Assembly (NCBI GenBank): GCA_012519085.1
Contig: JAAYQX010000025.1
Coordinates: 1-34,822, forward strand
Origin: Clostridiaceae bacterium
Lineage (GTDB): Bacteria; Bacillota; Clostridia; Saccharofermentanales; DTU023
Direction of reading: 5' to 3'
DNA: 34,822 bases
Shown: positions 1 to 7,435 of the stretch, in pieces
Position numbering within the stretch: position 1 is the stretch's first letter
Layout of the letters: the number at the start of each line of letters is the position of its first letter
Notes under the pieces: model-generated
The model's input: only the letters and a program-made list of their open reading frames with translations
Told to the model about the DNA's origin: nothing
Databases searched by the model: none
Translations under genes and position numbers: made by a program

Positions 1-609
1 CAATTCAGATTAAAAGAGGCGGGTAAACGACCGTTTAAAGCCTATTCTAAAGGAATGCGCCGCAAGCTGACTATTGCGGCGGCACTTATCCATTCACCGC
101 AAGTTTTATTTTTAGATGAACCGACAACCGGAATTGATGTGGAGAGCTCGAGGCAAATTCGCGACCTGATTGTGGCGTTGAAAGAACTGGGAACCACGAT
201 CTTTCTTACGACCCATTACATTGAAGAAGCAGAGCGCATCTGTGACCGCATCGCTTTTATTGCGGAGGGTCAAATTGTCTCCTCGGGTACAGTGCCTGAG
301 TTGATGGATAGCGTTACTCACGGCCATGCTATCCGCTTTGTCACAGACAAAAACAGCGAAAGTATTGCCGCAGAATTACAGAGCAGCTTTGAGGGGAGCA
401 TAGTCACAATCCGGCCTGACCATTCTCTTGTTCTGCGATCGGAGCAACGCATTCCCTTGTTCCCGCTCATGGCATTTTTTCATGAGAAAGGGATAGAGGT
501 TTACGAAGCACGAGAGCTTCGTCCTTCTCTGGAGGATGTCTTTGTTAAGCTGACCGGTATTGAATCCTCTGTACTCAAAAAAGACAAGGAGAAAGGGGAT
601 CGCCGATGA
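1..609 (+). CDS. ABC transporter ATP-binding protein (5' truncated by window edge)
   Basis: The reading frame is open from base 1, so this is the C-terminal about 200 residues of an ABC ATPase whose Walker A lies outside the window. Visible parts are a signature-like motif (YSKGMRRKL), Walker B with D-loop (LFLDEPTTGID) and the H-loop (TTHY), followed by the roughly 100-residue C-terminal domain typical of DrrA/CcmA-type exporters. The S-K-G-M form of the signature is a known variant in this subfamily. The stop codon overlaps the start of the permease gene by 4 bp (ATGA), so the two are translationally coupled and form one ATPase/permease exporter. The substrate (drug, lipid, peptide or polysaccharide) cannot be read from the sequence. 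Confidence 0.93.
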   Translation, partial: QFRLKEAGKRPFKAYSKGMRRKLTIAAALIHSPQVLFLDEPTTGIDVESSRQIRDLIVALKELGTTIFLTTHYIEEAERICDRIAFIAEGQIVSSGTVPELMDSVTHGHAIRFVTDKNSESIAAELQSSFEGSIVTIRPDHSLVLRSEQRIPLFPLMAFFHEKGIEVYEARELRPSLEDVFVKLTGIESSVLKKDKEKGDRR

Positions 610-1337
610 AAAGCCGGATTGCCTTTTGGAATATCCTGAAAAAGGATGTCAAGAACTATTATCTCAAGCCACCTAATATCAGTTGGGGTATTATCTTTCC
701 TCTTTCTTGGACATTGATGCAGCTTATTCGCTCACCCGGCGAAAGCATTTTAAAATTACTCCCAGGTCTGATTGCGATGAGCGTTCTCTTCGGGACAACT
801 TCTATGCTCGCTGTCACGATTACCTTTGAACGAAGCGGCAGATCGTTTGAACGCCTACTTTTGGCTCCCATCAGTCTTAATCTCATGGTGCTGGCCAAAA
901 TTGCAGGAACGATTCTTTTCGGCATTTTTAATGCCTTCGTTCCGGTTATTTTTGCTAGCTTCTTTATCAACCTGAGTGTCGTGAGCTGGGGACTGGTACT
1001 GCCCGCAGTTTTACTGATTGCCATCAGCTCGTCGCTCATGGGACTTTTGATTGCTGTCTCAGCTGAGCAAGTCTTTGAAGCTCAGACGTTTTCAAACTTC
1101 TTCCGCTTTCCGATGCTCTTTCTCTGCGGACTATTTATACCTATTGCAAAGCTGCCGGTATTTTTGCGCCCCCTTTCTTACTGCCTGCCGCTAACTTACG
1201 GTACCGATATCCTCAAGGGCGCGATTACGGGCGCGTATTCGCTTTCTATTGTTCTATCCTTTGCCATGTTGATAGCTTTTGTAGCGGCACTGTTTCTGAT
1301 TTGTCGACACAAGATTAATCAGAATTGGATTCTGTAA
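606..1337 (+). CDS. ABC-2 type transporter permease
   Basis: A 243-residue integral membrane protein with about six hydrophobic segments, matching ABC-2 family permeases of the DrrB/NodJ type. The segments LSWTLMQLI, LLPGLIAMSVLFG, ILFGIFNAFVPVIFASF, LVLPAVLLIAISSSLMGLL, FPMLFLCGLFIPIAKLP and LSIVLSFAMLIAFVAALFLI are visible. The motif LCGLFIPIAKLP followed by PLSYCLPLTYGTDIL is characteristic of the conserved ABC-2 C-terminal region. It starts inside the stop codon of the ATPase gene and is probably the last gene of that operon, because an unexplained non-coding stretch follows. Confidence 0.9.
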   Translation: MKSRIAFWNILKKDVKNYYLKPPNISWGIIFPLSWTLMQLIRSPGESILKLLPGLIAMSVLFGTTSMLAVTITFERSGRSFERLLLAPISLNLMVLAKIAGTILFGIFNAFVPVIFASFFINLSVVSWGLVLPAVLLIAISSSLMGLLIAVSAEQVFEAQTFSNFFRFPMLFLCGLFIPIAKLPVFLRPLSYCLPLTYGTDILKGAITGAYSLSIVLSFAMLIAFVAALFLICRHKINQNWIL

Positions 1338-1645
1338 TCAGCACCGGTGGCTTAACAGGTAGTTTTCCATCAGTACTTGGGTGCGAAGGCACTATGGTGC
1401 TTACGCTCCCTATTTGTGTGTGGTGCTTTGCAGCTATACTTCCGGGGGCCGTCGTCTGCCAGAACAACAGCGCTACTTATTGTCGCCTGAAGCTGTACTG
1501 CTGGGGGAGTCGTGCCTGTACCGGGGATTGCCGGACGACCAGAGAGCGCCTTCGTTAAATGACAAATAGGAGTTTCCCGCGGCAAGTACGCCCTTGTGGA
1601 TATCCACGATTACGAAAAAACACAGGCAACCATCCGCTGACTACG
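1338..1645. other. Intergenic stretch with only broken reading frames
   Basis: A 308-bp stretch between the ABC permease and the convergent deacetylase gene. Short open frames exist (for example 1381-1569 and 1563-1640 on the + strand), but none has a convincing ribosome binding site and I recognise none. The frame ending at 1640 reads GKYALVDIHDYEKTQATIR before its stop, which looks more protein-like than chance, so a decayed gene is possible. No clear terminator hairpin was found. Confidence 0.3.
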
Positions 1646-2866
1646 TCAGCGCGCACTATAGTATTTCCTGCCCGCCCGCATTTTAATGCCTTTAATGCGC
1701 ATCAACTCCGAGACTGTCACCAACTTATATCCTCGCTTATGTAATTCAGGCAGAGCATCTATAAAGCCGGAAACAGATGTAGGATGCAAGTCATGGAGCA
1801 GGACTATACTGCCATCGGCAGCCATATTGAGAATCTTCTTTTTGACATAGCTGCGACTCCTGTTGCGCCAGTCCAAGGTATCCTTATCCCATATAATCAC
1901 GGGGCGTTCCGCCAGCTTTAGGACAGTTTTATTCGTGGCGCCGAAGGGGGGACGTACCAGCGTCGGCTTCGCACCGGTGCGTTTGACTACAGCATTATCT
2001 GTGCGGCCAAGTTCATCCTTAATTTTGGCCGCCGAGGCTCGGCTCAAATTCTTATGAGTATAGCTATGATTACCGATCTCATGGCCTTCTTTAAAAGCCC
2101 GTGCCGTGAGCTTACCATAGGTTCCGTCTACCAGACGTCCCAGCACAAAAAATGTTACCCGGTCACCGTTTTTTGCTAAAGCATCAAGTAGTCTCTTGGT
2201 GTCTTTAGTTGGCCCGTCATCAAAGGTGAAAGCGATATATTTTACTCCTTTTTTCGGCTTCTCCGGGGTCGGCTCCGGGGTCGGCGTTGCTGCCTCGGTA
2301 GGTTCAGTTACGGTGGGTTCCGCACTGCTTTCGCTATCAGGAGTATTCGTCAACGCTTCCGTTGTCTCATCGCCAGACAACGTCTCCGTTGCTTCCTCAG
2401 CCGATGTTTCTATCAATTCGGCAGAAGACGTTTCCTCAATCACAGTCGGCGCCTCGGTCGGCTCGGGAGTCGGCTTAGGGGTCGGCTTGGACTTCGGTTT
2501 GGGAGTTGGTTTAGGGGTCGGCTTCGGGGTCGGTGTAATCGTCACCGGCGGCACTTGTATGTAATGGACTACAGAATTCTTCGGCGTCTGGAGACTGGAT
2601 TCCTGCGTCTTTGCGGCAAGTTTCGATTCCTCCGGTACTTGATCGGTAGGTGGACTTTCGCTGCCTTGAGCAGCAGTGGTCGCAGACTGTTCACCATCAG
2701 CGGTATCGATATCCGTCCCAGCTGCTTCATTTGTGCTAGCAACAGGAGTATAAACCAGTTTAGCCTTAACTGTAGGTATGAGATCGCTTTTACTTAAAAG
2801 AAAAATAATAAGTAGGAAAACCAGTAATGCTACTATAATTTTAATTCTGTTTTTGTCAGAACTCAT
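1646..2866 (-). CDS. Membrane-anchored polysaccharide deacetylase (NodB/CE4 family)
   Basis: A 406-residue protein. Residues 8-25 form an uncleaved N-terminal membrane anchor. Residues about 40-205 are a Thr/Pro/Glu-rich spacer with repeated KPTP units, and the NodB homology domain occupies about 208-380. The CE4 motifs are intact: TFDDGP (214-219, catalytic Asp and metal Asp), HSYTH (267-271, metal histidines), RPPFG (305-309), DTLDW (329-333) and LLHDLH (356-361, catalytic His). It should act outside the membrane, removing acetyl groups from peptidoglycan or another N-acetylated polysaccharide. The long linker would let the domain reach into the wall. It is convergent with the ABC exporter and divergent from the feo operon. 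Substrate is not determined by the motifs. Confidence 0.92.
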   Translation of the reverse strand: MSSDKNRIKIIVALLVFLLIIFLLSKSDLIPTVKAKLVYTPVASTNEAAGTDIDTADGEQSATTAAQGSESPPTDQVPEESKLAAKTQESSLQTPKNSVVHYIQVPPVTITPTPKPTPKPTPKPKSKPTPKPTPEPTEAPTVIEETSSAELIETSAEEATETLSGDETTEALTNTPDSESSAEPTVTEPTEAATPTPEPTPEKPKKGVKYIAFTFDDGPTKDTKRLLDALAKNGDRVTFFVLGRLVDGTYGKLTARAFKEGHEIGNHSYTHKNLSRASAAKIKDELGRTDNAVVKRTGAKPTLVRPPFGATNKTVLKLAERPVIIWDKDTLDWRNRSRSYVKKKILNMAADGSIVLLHDLHPTSVSGFIDALPELHKRGYKLVTVSELMRIKGIKMRAGRKYYSAR

Positions 2867-2914
2867 CTGGCCTGACCCTTTCTGCCCGGAGCGGACTCAA
2901 CATTACTACACTAG

Positions 2915-2943
2915 ATAATAAGCTATCCCTACTTGGGATGCAA
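2915..2943 (-). promoter_or_regulatory. Candidate sigma-A promoter for the deacetylase
   Basis: On the minus strand TTGCAT (2938-2943) and TATTAT (2915-2920) are separated by 17 bp. The -10 matches 5 of 6 consensus positions and the -35 only 3 of 6. It lies about 50 bp upstream of the deacetylase start. Confidence 0.42.
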
Positions 2944-3282
2944 TTACTTAATAGTTACTTTTTGCACCTTTAATCTACACAATTTCTGCAGTCTTTTTAA
3001 CAGCCTCAATCAACGCTCTACATCATTATTGCTAATTCTACGAAGACGCTGCCGATGGTTCCAGTTACTCATAGGCAACGTCACCGATGTTACCTGTACG
3101 GTACTGTCACATCAAAAAAATTCGTGTAATTTTTACCGGCTACAGTACGCTGAGGCCGTACTTTGGGGGGAAACCGTTCCTGTTCTGAAGATACCGGACA
3201 ACCCGAGGTAGCCTTCGGCAAAAGAATATGCGAGCCCCACTGCTCCCATCCGGACAAAGATACAAAATTATCCGCTCAAGGG
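2944..3282. other. Intergenic region with no recognised feature
   Basis: This stretch lies between the divergent deacetylase and feo promoters. I see no convincing gene, RNA or hairpin terminator in it. The only item noted is GCCTTCGGCAAA at 3211-3222, which recurs inverted at 6694-6705 on the other side of the feo operon. Confidence 0.5.
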
Positions 3283-3311
3283 TTGACAATTAGCTAAAGC
3301 TAACCGATAAT
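3283..3311 (+). promoter_or_regulatory. Strong sigma-A promoter of the feo operon
   Basis: TTGACA (3283-3288, perfect consensus) and GATAAT (3306-3311, 5 of 6) are separated by exactly 17 bp. The predicted transcript would start near 3318 and carry a leader of about 200 nt before the first feoA. Confidence 0.82.
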
Positions 3312-3338
3312 GGCAGAAGTTGGTTAGCGCTTGCTAAC
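3290..3338. promoter_or_regulatory. Paired DtxR/IdeR-like operators overlapping the feo promoter
   Basis: Palindrome 1, TTAGCTAAAGCTAA (3290-3303), fills the spacer between -35 and -10. Palindrome 2, GTTAGCGCTTGCTAAC (3323-3338), covers the expected start site. GCTAACC (3299-3305) and GGTTAGC (3322-3328) are also perfect inverted partners. The GGTTAG/CTAACC words resemble the known DtxR/IdeR iron box. Binding here would block RNA polymerase, which fits iron repression of Fe(II) uptake. A DtxR-family protein with iron-type metal ligands is encoded at 18150-18602. The assignment of regulator to site is inference. Confidence 0.65.
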
Positions 3339-3402
3339 TTAATTCGCCGGTATCCGTGAAAAATTTATCGCGGTAACGGCAGAAAAGGCGGCAGGTCGCA
3401 GA

Positions 3403-3456
3403 CAGATAATCTGCACTTCGGCTGAGAAGTCAATGAATCACAAGCAGATGATCTGC
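3403..3456. repeat. Two CAGAT-N-ATCTG palindromes in the feo leader
   Basis: CAGATAATCTG (3403-3413) and CAGATGATCTG (3445-3455, extended to GCAGATGATCTGC at 3444-3456) are 11-bp palindromes spaced 42 bp start to start, which is four helical turns. Both are followed by CAC on the + strand. They lie in the leader between the promoter and feoA, so they could be sites for a second dimeric regulator or small RNA hairpins. Confidence 0.5.
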
Positions 3457-3521
3457 ACCCAAACAGAACGGAGTGAACATCAGAGGTGATAGCAATCAGT
3501 CAGACCGGAAAGGAGAGGTTT

Positions 3522-3737
3522 ATGCCGTTAACATTACTACGACCGGGTGAGAAAGCTACGATCAGAAATATCGCCGGCAAAGATGAGATCGGTTGCCGCT
3601 TGCGCACCATGGGTTTGGTCGAGGGAGCGGCAACAGAGCTGATCACCAGTGACAACAATATCATGCTGGTCAAGGTGGGCGAGTGTCGGCTGGCTCTGGA
3701 TAAGGGCATGGCATCTAGGGTAATCGTGGCGCTCTAG
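3522..3737 (+). CDS. feoA: FeoA family ferrous iron transport protein (first copy)
   Basis: A 71-residue cytosolic protein of the FeoA family, an SH3-like beta-barrel thought to bind and regulate FeoB. The pattern is typical: LRPGEKATIRNIAG, then RLRTMGLVEGAATELI, and the closing segment VGECRLALDKGMASRVIV. I chose ATG 3522 because AGGAGAGG (3511-3518) lies just upstream. A GTG at 3486 would add 12 residues but lacks a comparable site. It is the first gene behind the regulated feo promoter and is followed, after a 192-bp gap, by a second FeoA gene. Confidence 0.9.
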   Translation: MPLTLLRPGEKATIRNIAGKDEIGCRLRTMGLVEGAATELITSDNNIMLVKVGECRLALDKGMASRVIVAL

Positions 3738-3738
3738 T

Positions 3739-3811
3739 TGAATGAATGTCGACCTGGATAGAGAGCAGCCTTCTAAGCTGTGGCCCGCGGATTCGAATTG
3801 CGCTCTATTTC
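3739..3811 (+). pseudogene. tRNA-Arg(TCT)-like relic between the two feoA genes
   Basis: The segment has the look of a decayed tRNA. It shows a D-loop word CTGGATAGAG, an anticodon arm with a 5-bp stem (3765-3769 with 3777-3781, one G-U pair) around the loop CTTCTAA, a 5-nt variable region, and a T-arm with loop TTCGAAT (3792-3798) and 4 of 5 stem pairs. These three elements have canonical lengths and order. The acceptor stem does not pair, no CCA follows, and the D-arm is one base short. It is therefore not a functional tRNA. It could be a relic of a tRNA gene, an integration scar, or a structured RNA in the operon. Confidence 0.42.
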
Positions 3812-3929
3812 GGCGCATGTCGGCTAGGTCACAGACAAGAATAGCACTGAGGGAAATCACCGGAAATCGCTGCAGATAGTCGTGACGACATTAATGATTG
3901 GATAATAAAAAGGGGGAAGAGAATACCGT

Positions 3930-4175
3930 ATGACCAATTTGAATAAACTTACTTTGGCTGATATTGAAATTGGCAGTTCAGCCATCATCCGGAAAGTGGG
4001 CGGAGATGCGGCGACCAGGCGCAGAATTCTAGATCTCGGTCTGACGCGGAATACCAAGGTGCTGGTGCGCAAGCTGGCACCATTGGGAGATCCGCTGCAA
4101 TTAAGCGCCAGAGGCTTTGAGCTCTCGCTGCGCAAAGCTGACGCCGCAATGATAGAAGTAGAGAGCTGCGATTAG
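3930..4175 (+). CDS. feoA: FeoA family ferrous iron transport protein (second copy)
   Basis: An 81-residue FeoA-like protein clearly different in sequence from the upstream copy: LADIEIGSSAIIRKVGGD, RRRILDLGLTRNTKVLVRK, and the FeoA hallmark PLGDPLQLSARGFELSLRK near the C-terminus. The start ATG is preceded by an AAGGGGGAAGAG ribosome binding site. It sits 38 bp upstream of feoB, so co-transcription is very likely. Two divergent FeoA proteins before one FeoB is a known arrangement in Clostridia. The two may play different roles in gating or assembling FeoB. Confidence 0.92.
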   Translation: MTNLNKLTLADIEIGSSAIIRKVGGDAATRRRILDLGLTRNTKVLVRKLAPLGDPLQLSARGFELSLRKADAAMIEVESCD

Positions 4176-4213
4176 CCGGCTCAAGCAGAAAATATTTGTG
4201 AGGATAAAAGATA

Positions 4214-6358
4214 ATGAAAAAGGTTGTTGCTTTAGCTGGTAATCCCAATAGTGGCAAGACCACGCTATTTAATCATCTGACCGGCGGCAATCAGAGGGTC
4301 GGCAATTGGCCCGGTGTCACGGTCGATAAGAAAGAGGGGACATTGAGGAGAAATCCCGAAATCAAAATCCAGGATCTGCCGGGAATCTATTCACTGTCTC
4401 CCTATAGCCCTGAAGAAGTCGTCAGCCGTAATTATCTGATTGAGGAACGCCCCGATCTGATCGTTGATGTGGTTGACGGATCAAATCTTGTGCGCAATCT
4501 CTACCTGGCAACGCAGTTGGCTGAATTGCGTGTGCCGCTGGTGATCGCGCTTAATATGATGGACGTAGTGGAAAAAACCGGTGCCAAAATTGATGTCCGC
4601 GAGCTTTCCGAACGCCTGGGCTGTGCTGTAGTACCTATCTCGGCTGCCCGAGGAACCGGCATTGACGAGCTGATCGCTGTGATTCAGTCTACGCTTGAAG
4701 CGGCCCCTGCCGCACCGGGTGTCCTAACTTTCTCACCCCAGACCGAGGCCGCTTTGGCACAGGTAATGGGCATTTTGGCTACACATACTTCCGCTGATCT
4801 TCTGCGTTATTCTTCAATCCAGGCTCTACAGGCTGATGAGCTCACTCTGGCTCGTCTTCAGCTCAGTGCTAATGAGCTGGCAATGATCAAAGGCATTCGC
4901 ACTGAACTGGAGCAGGACTTGGATGATGAGATCGACTCGATTATCACGCAGGAGCGCTATGAGGCTCTCGGCAGGCTAGCTGACGCTGTCCAAACCATCG
5001 GTCCGGCCAAGCTGAGTCCGACTGACCGCATCGATCGCATAGTAACCAGCCGACTCCTGGGACTTCCTATCTTCATTCTGGTAATGTTTCTGGTCTATTT
5101 CGTATCGATTCAAACCATTGGGACTATGGCTACCGACTGGGTCAATGAGGTGGTCTTTGGCGATGTGGTACCCGGTGCTGTTGAATCCTTTATGACGGCC
5201 AGAGATGTCGCACCCTGGTTGTTGGGGCTGGTCAACGATGGAATTGTCGCCGGAGTCGGAGCGGTTCTGGGTTTCTTGCCGCAGATGTTTGTCCTCTTCC
5301 TCTGTCTGGCCATATTGGAGGACAGTGGCTATATGGCCCGTGTGGCCTTCGTTATGGACCGGATTTTCCGTCGCTTCGGTCTATCCGGCAAAAGCTTCAT
5401 CCCCCTGATGATCTCAACCGGCTGCAGTGTGCCCGGCATCCAAGCCTCGCGCACTATGGAAAACGAGCGTGATCGCCGTCTGACGATTATGACCGCTTCA
5501 TTCATGCCTTGTAGCGCTAAATTGCCTGTTATTGCTCTGATTGCCGGCGCGTTTTTTGGTGGCTCAGCATGGGTAACAACCTCCTTCTATTTTATTGGCA
5601 TCGCGGCAGTTATTGTGTCCGGAGTCATTCTCAAGAAGTTCAAGCGTTTGGCCGCGGAACCTGCGCCATTCGTGATGGAAATGCCCAGCTATCATGCTCC
5701 ACGTGCGCTAACGACACTGAAATATGCTCTATCAAAATCCTGGGCTTTCATCAAACGCGCCGGCACAATAATCTTGCTCTCGGCAATCGTAATCTGGTTC
5801 CTCTCCAACTTCGACTGGAGCTTACGGATGGTGGAAGAAAGCGGTGCGGACAGCATTTTGGCCAGTCTCGGCAACGCCTTGGCCTGGTTGTTCTACCCTC
5901 TTGGCTTCAACAACTGGCAATCTATCGTTGCCACCATCACCGGCTTTATCGCTAAAGAGAATGTCGTTAATACTCTGGGTATTGTGATGAATCTAGGCAG
6001 TGGCCTAACTGAGGAGTCGCCGGAGCTGCTCCAAGCTTTCGGAGCTCTGCTCAACACCCACGGCGCCTACAGCTTCCTGCTCTTCAATATGCTGTGTATG
6101 CCTTGCTTCGCCGCCGTGGGCGCAATCAAAACCGAAATGGCGAGCACGAAGTGGACTCTGGCTGCAGTGGCCTGGCAGATGGGCTTGGCCTATGCCGTCA
6201 GTCTGATCTATTACAATCTGGCCCAGTGGTTCGTCAACGGCATTTTCGGTCTCTGGACCGTGGCTGCAATCGCCGTGCTCATCTTACTCGTAGCACTGCT
6301 ACTGCGGCCCAACAGATATCTGGCGCTCGGTCAGAAGAAAGAACTGGTATCGGCCTGA
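4214..6358 (+). CDS. feoB: Ferrous iron transporter FeoB
   Basis: A 714-residue inner-membrane Fe(II) transporter. The N-terminal G domain has G1 GNPNSGKTT (residues 9-17), G3 DLPG, G4 NMMD and a G5-like SAARGTG. A helical GDI-like region follows. The membrane part contains the two conserved gate regions, including STGCSVPGIQASRT with the Cys implicated in iron passage and FMPCSAKLPV, and about eight or nine transmembrane segments ending near the C-terminus. Length is usual for the family. GTP binding and hydrolysis regulate Fe(II) import. Control is probably through iron repression at the promoter near 3283. Confidence 0.97.
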   Translation: MKKVVALAGNPNSGKTTLFNHLTGGNQRVGNWPGVTVDKKEGTLRRNPEIKIQDLPGIYSLSPYSPEEVVSRNYLIEERPDLIVDVVDGSNLVRNLYLATQLAELRVPLVIALNMMDVVEKTGAKIDVRELSERLGCAVVPISAARGTGIDELIAVIQSTLEAAPAAPGVLTFSPQTEAALAQVMGILATHTSADLLRYSSIQALQADELTLARLQLSANELAMIKGIRTELEQDLDDEIDSIITQERYEALGRLADAVQTIGPAKLSPTDRIDRIVTSRLLGLPIFILVMFLVYFVSIQTIGTMATDWVNEVVFGDVVPGAVESFMTARDVAPWLLGLVNDGIVAGVGAVLGFLPQMFVLFLCLAILEDSGYMARVAFVMDRIFRRFGLSGKSFIPLMISTGCSVPGIQASRTMENERDRRLTIMTASFMPCSAKLPVIALIAGAFFGGSAWVTTSFYFIGIAAVIVSGVILKKFKRLAAEPAPFVMEMPSYHAPRALTTLKYALSKSWAFIKRAGTIILLSAIVIWFLSNFDWSLRMVEESGADSILASLGNALAWLFYPLGFNNWQSIVATITGFIAKENVVNTLGIVMNLGSGLTEESPELLQAFGALLNTHGAYSFLLFNMLCMPCFAAVGAIKTEMASTKWTLAAVAWQMGLAYAVSLIYYNLAQWFVNGIFGLWTVAAIAVLILLVALLLRPNRYLALGQKKELVSA

Positions 6359-6549
6359 TGAACCTTACCTCCTGGATCATTCTAAGCATCATCGCAGTCG
6401 CTGTAGCCCTGATTATCTATTATCTTCGGGGTGGGAAATCACCTTCTCCCGGAGCTTCAGGAGCTTCCGGGGCTTCCAGAGCCCCCGAAGTTACTGGAGC
6501 AAAGGGCTGCAGCGGCTGCCCTTCCAGGCACCGCTGCCCCTATAACTGA
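6358..6549 (+). CDS. FeoB-associated Cys-rich membrane protein
   Basis: A 63-residue protein with one N-terminal transmembrane helix (SWIILSIIAVAVALIIYYL), a short Gly/Ala/Ser-rich spacer and a cysteine cluster at the C-terminus (GCSGCPSRHRCPY). This architecture matches the small FeoB-associated Cys-rich proteins found directly behind feoB in many Firmicutes. The ATG shares one base with the feoB stop (TGATG), so translation is coupled. The cysteines may bind Fe(II) or a cluster and help FeoB, but the exact role is not established. A strong hairpin (6509-6537) lies inside the end of the gene and may help transcription end here. Confidence 0.85.
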   Translation: MNLTSWIILSIIAVAVALIIYYLRGGKSPSPGASGASGASRAPEVTGAKGCSGCPSRHRCPYN

Positions 6550-6710
6550 TTATCCCTAAAGTTAATTGCCCTATAGCTGATCGCATCTATAGCTGATTAT
6601 CCGCAACAGACTGCATAGGACGGCAAACGTCGATCCTACGCCCTATTCACCCTACGGTTCGAAACTGTCCCCGCCCAGACTGCTGGTCTTTGATTTGCCG
6701 AAGGCGCTCC

Positions 6711-7304
6711 CTATGCTTTTTCCACCAGTTCCTGTGGATCCAGTCTCTTAAATCTGTGCTTACCGATGGTAAACTTCTTTTCATTTATGCGTCTGGCCAG
6801 CCTGGATGATGTGACAAACTCTTTGCTCACATTGACCAAATACTGCCGGTCTTTTTGCTCCACCAGGTAATAGTAGCCATAATTGTCAACCTGATCTACA
6901 AAATCAAACAGACCAAATACAGGTGACAGTGTCCATTCGATGGCAGTTTCCAATTTACTGAGCTTTTTTTCGCGCCACAAAGGGATAATGGAATCAGCGT
7001 CCGGGAACTTGGACAGTACTGCCGTATCATAACGGGATTTACGTTTCTTCGATTTCTCAAAGGAGTTGATATCAATGGCTTCGCGCATCACCTCAAACTC
7101 CAGTGTGCCGCCGTCGTCCAACAGATAATCAATGCTCACATCCAGTAGTTGTGCTATTGCCTTTAAATTATCTATATCGGGCATACCATTGTCGTTCTCC
7201 CATTTGGCCACGGCACTGCGCGACACTGACAATTTCTCTGCCAGCTGTTCTTGTGACAGACCCGCTCTCTTTCTTGAATCCTGTAGTTTTGCTCCGAAAG
7301 TCAT
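6711..7304 (-). CDS. XRE-family transcriptional regulator
   Basis: A 197-residue protein. Residues 4-58 are a Cro/C1-type helix-turn-helix (GAKLQDSRKRAGLSQEQLAE, then VSRSAVAKWENDNGMPD and LDVSIDYLL). The remaining 130 residues form an unrecognised C-terminal domain rich in Tyr, Lys and Arg, possibly a ligand or partner domain. I chose the ATG at 7304 because AAGGGGG lies upstream; an in-frame ATG 12 codons earlier lacks a site. It is the last gene on the minus strand after glutaminase and the nitrogenase-like genes, separated from them by 131 bp. A repeated GTAAC/GTTAC operator-like array lies in that gap, so it may autoregulate or control the upstream operon. Confidence 0.88.
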   Translation of the reverse strand: MTFGAKLQDSRKRAGLSQEQLAEKLSVSRSAVAKWENDNGMPDIDNLKAIAQLLDVSIDYLLDDGGTLEFEVMREAIDINSFEKSKKRKSRYDTAVLSKFPDADSIIPLWREKKLSKLETAIEWTLSPVFGLFDFVDQVDNYGYYYLVEQKDRQYLVNVSKEFVTSSRLARRINEKKFTIGKHRFKRLDPQELVEKA

Positions 7305-7329
7305 AATGGTGACCCCCTTTTTTGACTTC

Positions 7330-7358
7330 ACCATACGCACCCTGTGCCGTCAGTGCAA
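7330..7358 (-). promoter_or_regulatory. Candidate promoter for the XRE regulator
   Basis: On the minus strand TTGCAC (7353-7358) and TATGGT (7330-7335) are separated by 17 bp, about 26 bp before the start codon. Matches are only partial (3 of 6 and 4 of 6). Confidence 0.35.
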
Positions 7359-7368
7359 TCCTTTTTCC

Positions 7369-7395
7369 GTAACAGCGGTGTTACTTATCGTAACA
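7369..7395. promoter_or_regulatory. GTAAC/GTTAC operator-like array upstream of the XRE gene
   Basis: Three alternating half-sites, GTAAC (7369-7373), GTTAC (7380-7384) and GTAAC (7390-7394), are spaced 10-11 bp apart. TGTTACTTATCGTAACA (7379-7395) is a palindrome with perfect 6-bp arms. Its place just upstream of the candidate -35 would suit autoregulation by a dimeric XRE protein. Confidence 0.5.
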
Positions 7396-7435
7396 TCCCC
7401 GATTTTTCATTCTGACTTGTTCTTGATAGCTGGGT

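Noticed and set aside
1-609. The degenerate-looking ABC signature YSKGMRRKL as evidence of an inactive ATPase
   Set aside because: S-K-G-M signatures are common in ABC-2 exporters; Walker B and the H-loop are intact.
2196-2564. A 122-codon + strand frame rich in Gly and Val opposite the deacetylase
   Set aside because: It is the mirror of the Pro/Thr-rich linker of the real minus-strand gene and has no ribosome binding site.
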